Source of the DNA: Rachycentron canadum
Taxonomy: Eukaryota > Chordata > Actinopteri > Carangiformes > Rachycentridae
Direction: 5' to 3'
Length of the DNA: 64,000 nt
NCBI GenBank assembly: GCA_038496675.1
Contig: CM076651.1
Coordinates: 9,226,746-9,290,745 of the forward strand
The position numbers were made by a program, and so were the translations under genes. The number at the start of each line of letters is the position of its first letter. The stretch's first letter is position 1. Under the pieces are notes generated by a model. It worked only from the letters and a program-made list of their open reading frames with translations, searched no databases and had not been told where the DNA came from. Positions 63,301-64,000 of this stretch are shown here, piece after piece.

Positions 63301-64000
63301 GCTGCAATGTTGTATGACCACATGAGTTTATTCACATGCTTTGTTTAAATAAATATGGCCCCAAAGTGCTCCTGTGTTTTGTTAATGTCTAGTAAAGGAA
63401 AGGAAATGCGGCTTTATTCGACTCCACAAGGTCATGGAAGCATTACAGAAAATACAACTGCACCCAGTTTACTTCACCAAATGCTCATTTACGGCCAGTA
63501 GAGCAATTCATGATCTGAATTAAATGGTAAGACTGAGATAGGAATGGTAGATGAATACAGATTATAGATTAATGCATTGAATTTGTGTTTCTGTGCATAA
63601 GAAGGTAAGTGTGTTATACCTGAATCAAAGAAGAGTGTGTCCTCATTCGAAACATGTTGGAATGAGCTGCAGTACTTAGCAAGGCTATTAGACTTACGCA
63701 CAAGCTGTTGCTGTCTTTTCTTGGTAAAGGGGGGGGGGGTTGCATTTGAACACAAGCACAGTGCTGCCCTTTCTCTGGCTGAGATGCAGTGCCACACTGC
63801 AGTGCCACCCAGTCCCAGCAGTCATGGGAAAGGGGTGTGGAGGGGCCTCTCATCAATATTCAGCCACTGTCAGTGTCCAAACACACAAACAGTGCAAATG
63901 CTGCATATTTACACAAACAAGTAGACTCGGCTATGCATACACAACGACACAAATAAACAAACATGCATTAATGTTTGTGCATATTTACACATTAACACAC

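Noticed and set aside
1..64000. tRNA, rRNA, snoRNA or microRNA genes, CRISPR arrays, endogenous viral sequence
   Set aside because: No cloverleaf with A/B boxes, no array of spaced repeats and no viral gene motif were recognised by eye. A tRNAscan or Rfam run would be needed to exclude small RNAs fully.

Overview
The window is nuclear DNA from a ray-finned fish, most likely a percomorph-like teleost. It shows spliced genes with GT/AG introns, CCAAT and TATA promoters, AATAAA signals, many dinucleotide microsatellites, a small hAT-type element and a common fish intronic repeat. There is no bacterial, phage or CRISPR content. Five protein-coding genes could be reconstructed exon by exon. Every complete coding chain sums to a multiple of three with matching splice phases.

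Layout, left to right. (1) 1 to about 6.97 kb, minus strand: the 5' part of raf1 (C-RAF kinase). It covers the RAS-binding domain, the C1 zinc finger, the CR2 14-3-3 site and a 25-nt microexon; the kinase domain lies off the left edge. (2) 6.97-9.3 kb: intergenic, with a well-formed orphan exon and an unrecognised 91-codon ORF. (3) 9.35-13.6 kb, plus strand: cnbp, a seven-zinc-knuckle nucleic-acid-binding protein, with a three-CCAAT promoter and a clear poly(A) signal. (4) 14.7-18.0 kb, plus strand: hdhd5 (cecr5), a mitochondrial HAD-family hydrolase, eight coding exons, 441 residues. (5) 19.5-20.6 kb, minus strand: gp9 (platelet/thrombocyte glycoprotein IX), a single coding exon with a TATA box, convergent with hdhd5. 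(6) 21.4-42.5 kb, minus strand: iqsec1 (BRAG2, an ARF guanine-nucleotide exchange factor), with a long 3' UTR, thirteen shared coding exons and two alternative first coding exons at 37.1 and 42.5 kb. (7) 42.6-64 kb: about 21 kb with no supportable coding exon, probably the 5' intron or upstream regulatory domain of iqsec1. A candidate promoter with CCAAT and RFX X-box motifs lies near 63.2 kb.

The genes do not form one pathway. RAF1 is the RAS-to-MEK kinase, CNBP a translation and G-quadruplex regulator, HDHD5 a mitochondrial phosphatase-like protein, GP9 part of the von Willebrand factor receptor, and IQSEC1 an ARF6 activator in endocytosis and synapses. Their interest together is syntenic: in human they lie on 3p25 (RAF1, IQSEC1), 3q21 (CNBP, GP9) and 22q11 (HDHD5). 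No wholly new biological system was found. The strongest second-look items are the long cytoplasmic tail and reduced N-terminal cysteine cap of GP9, the iqsec1 alternative promoter, a Pumilio-site cluster in the iqsec1 3' UTR, and the orphan exon and ORF between raf1 and cnbp.
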